NCBI GenBank assembly: GCA_038239345.1
Contig: JBBSEX010000101.1
Location: 1 to 7,343, forward strand
Length of the DNA: 7,343 bases
Origin: JBBSEX01 sp038239345
Lineage (GTDB): Bacteria > Acidobacteriota > Terriglobia > Bryobacterales > Bryobacteraceae
Direction of reading: 5' to 3'
In this document: positions 6,819 to 7,343 of the stretch, in pieces
How the letters are laid out: each line of letters starts with the position of its first letter
Position numbering within the stretch: the stretch's first letter is position 1
The notes under the pieces: generated by a model
What the model saw: only the letters and a program-made list of their open reading frames with translations
Told to the model about the DNA's origin: nothing
The model's database searches: none
Translations under genes and position numbers: made by a program

Positions 6819-7343
6819 ATGAGCACTCCAGCACAGCAAATCGCAAATCAGGCCAACGCCCAAAAAAGCACCGGCCCCAGCACCCCCGAAGGCAAGGCGC
6901 GTTCTGCCATGAACTCGCAAATCCACGGCCTCTGCGCCAAACACAACGTCATCGGCCCCGAAGAGCAATCCGATTTTGACCGCATGGCCACCAATTATGT
7001 TTTGGAGCTCATGCCCAATTCGGCAGTCGAGCACACCCTCTACACGGAAATCGTTGGCGCCGCCTGGCGGCTCGCCCGAGTCAACCGCATGGAAACCGAA
7101 GCCTGCGCGGGCCAAGGCACTTACACCGAAATCCTGGACGATGAGGTGCTACAGAAAAAGCTCGACCGTCTCGCGCGCCACCACACTCGCCTCGAGCGCA
7201 CCTTCCACCGCTGTCTCAAGGAGCTGAAGACGCTACAAGCACAACGCCGGAAAGAAGAGACTATGCCGTCCCCTGAACGTACCACCGCCGACCTCGATGC
7301 GCAGCTCCGGCGTCTCAATGAATCCGCTTTATCGGCAATTTCA
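6819..7343 (+). CDS. Uncharacterised protein with 'NANAQ-STGP-EGK-HGL' N-terminal motif (3'-partial)
   Basis: The frame is open for 175 codons from ATG 6819 to the window edge with no stop. The start is supported by AAAGGT at 6805-6810, 8 bases upstream, and by conserved residues beginning directly after it. Residues 9-38 carry ANQANAQKSTGPSTPEGKA followed by RSAMNSQIHGL. I recognise this as the N-terminal signature of a widespread family of unknown function in Acidobacteriota and Planctomycetota; from memory the usual end is N-A-x-K/R-H-G-L, so NSQIHGL is a small variation. Residues about 48-95 look helical, with a TEIVGAAWRLARVNRMETEA segment. Residues about 105-150 are charged and heptad-like (LQKKLDRLARHHTRLERTF), compatible with a coiled coil. 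There is no signal peptide or membrane segment, so it is probably cytoplasmic. I do not know its function. The 175-base gap and hairpin suggest it is not co-transcribed with the receptor. Confidence 0.75.
   Translation, partial: MSTPAQQIANQANAQKSTGPSTPEGKARSAMNSQIHGLCAKHNVIGPEEQSDFDRMATNYVLELMPNSAVEHTLYTEIVGAAWRLARVNRMETEACAGQGTYTEILDDEVLQKKLDRLARHHTRLERTFHRCLKELKTLQAQRRKEETMPSPERTTADLDAQLRRLNESALSAIS

Noticed and set aside
6668..6979. + strand open frame starting inside the hairpin after the second receptor
   Set aside because: It overlaps the third gene in a different frame, starts within a stem-loop and has no ribosome binding site or recognisable sequence.
6573..7115. Minus-strand open frame of 180 codons spanning the end of the second receptor, the gap and the third gene
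   Set aside because: It overlaps two better supported + strand genes and a hairpin, and its low-complexity Gly/Ala-rich translation looks like antisense of coding sequence.

Overview
The window looks like an ordinary chromosomal stretch from a member of the Acidobacteriota (Terriglobia/Solibacter-like). The assignment rests on two very large outer-membrane proteins of the type that is greatly expanded in that phylum: an N-terminal carboxypeptidase-regulatory-like domain, a TonB-receptor plug and a beta-barrel (Oar-like). It is also supported by a downstream gene with the 'NANAQ-STGP-EGK-HGL' N-terminus, which I recall as a common uncharacterised family in Acidobacteriota and Planctomycetota. 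Base composition is moderately GC-rich by eye. Phylum-level confidence is moderate and genus cannot be told.

Layout: all three genes are on the + strand. Bases 2-3106 are the 3' part of an Oar-like TonB-dependent receptor; its true start lies upstream of the window, because the visible reading frame begins inside a signal peptide. Bases 3107-3373 are an intergenic region with a strong GC-rich terminator-like hairpin, a 12-bp palindrome, a second long imperfect inverted repeat (3209-3249) and a good ribosome binding site before a TTG start. Bases 3374-6643 are a complete second Oar-like receptor of a clearly different plug subtype. Bases 6644-6818 hold a perfect 10-bp hairpin, followed by a GC-rich tract and then unremarkable sequence. 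Bases 6819-7343 begin a gene of unknown function that runs off the window end.

How they work together: the two receptors should both sit in the outer membrane and be energised by TonB-ExbB-ExbD encoded elsewhere. The hairpin between them and the 267-base gap suggest separate transcription units rather than one operon. Neither has a SusD-like lipoprotein, transporter, enzyme or regulator beside it in this window, so the substrate cannot be inferred. I found no RNA gene, CRISPR array, transposase, phage gene or novel multi-gene system. The points most worth a second look are the inverted repeat upstream of the second receptor, the hairpin behind it, and the uncharacterised third gene.
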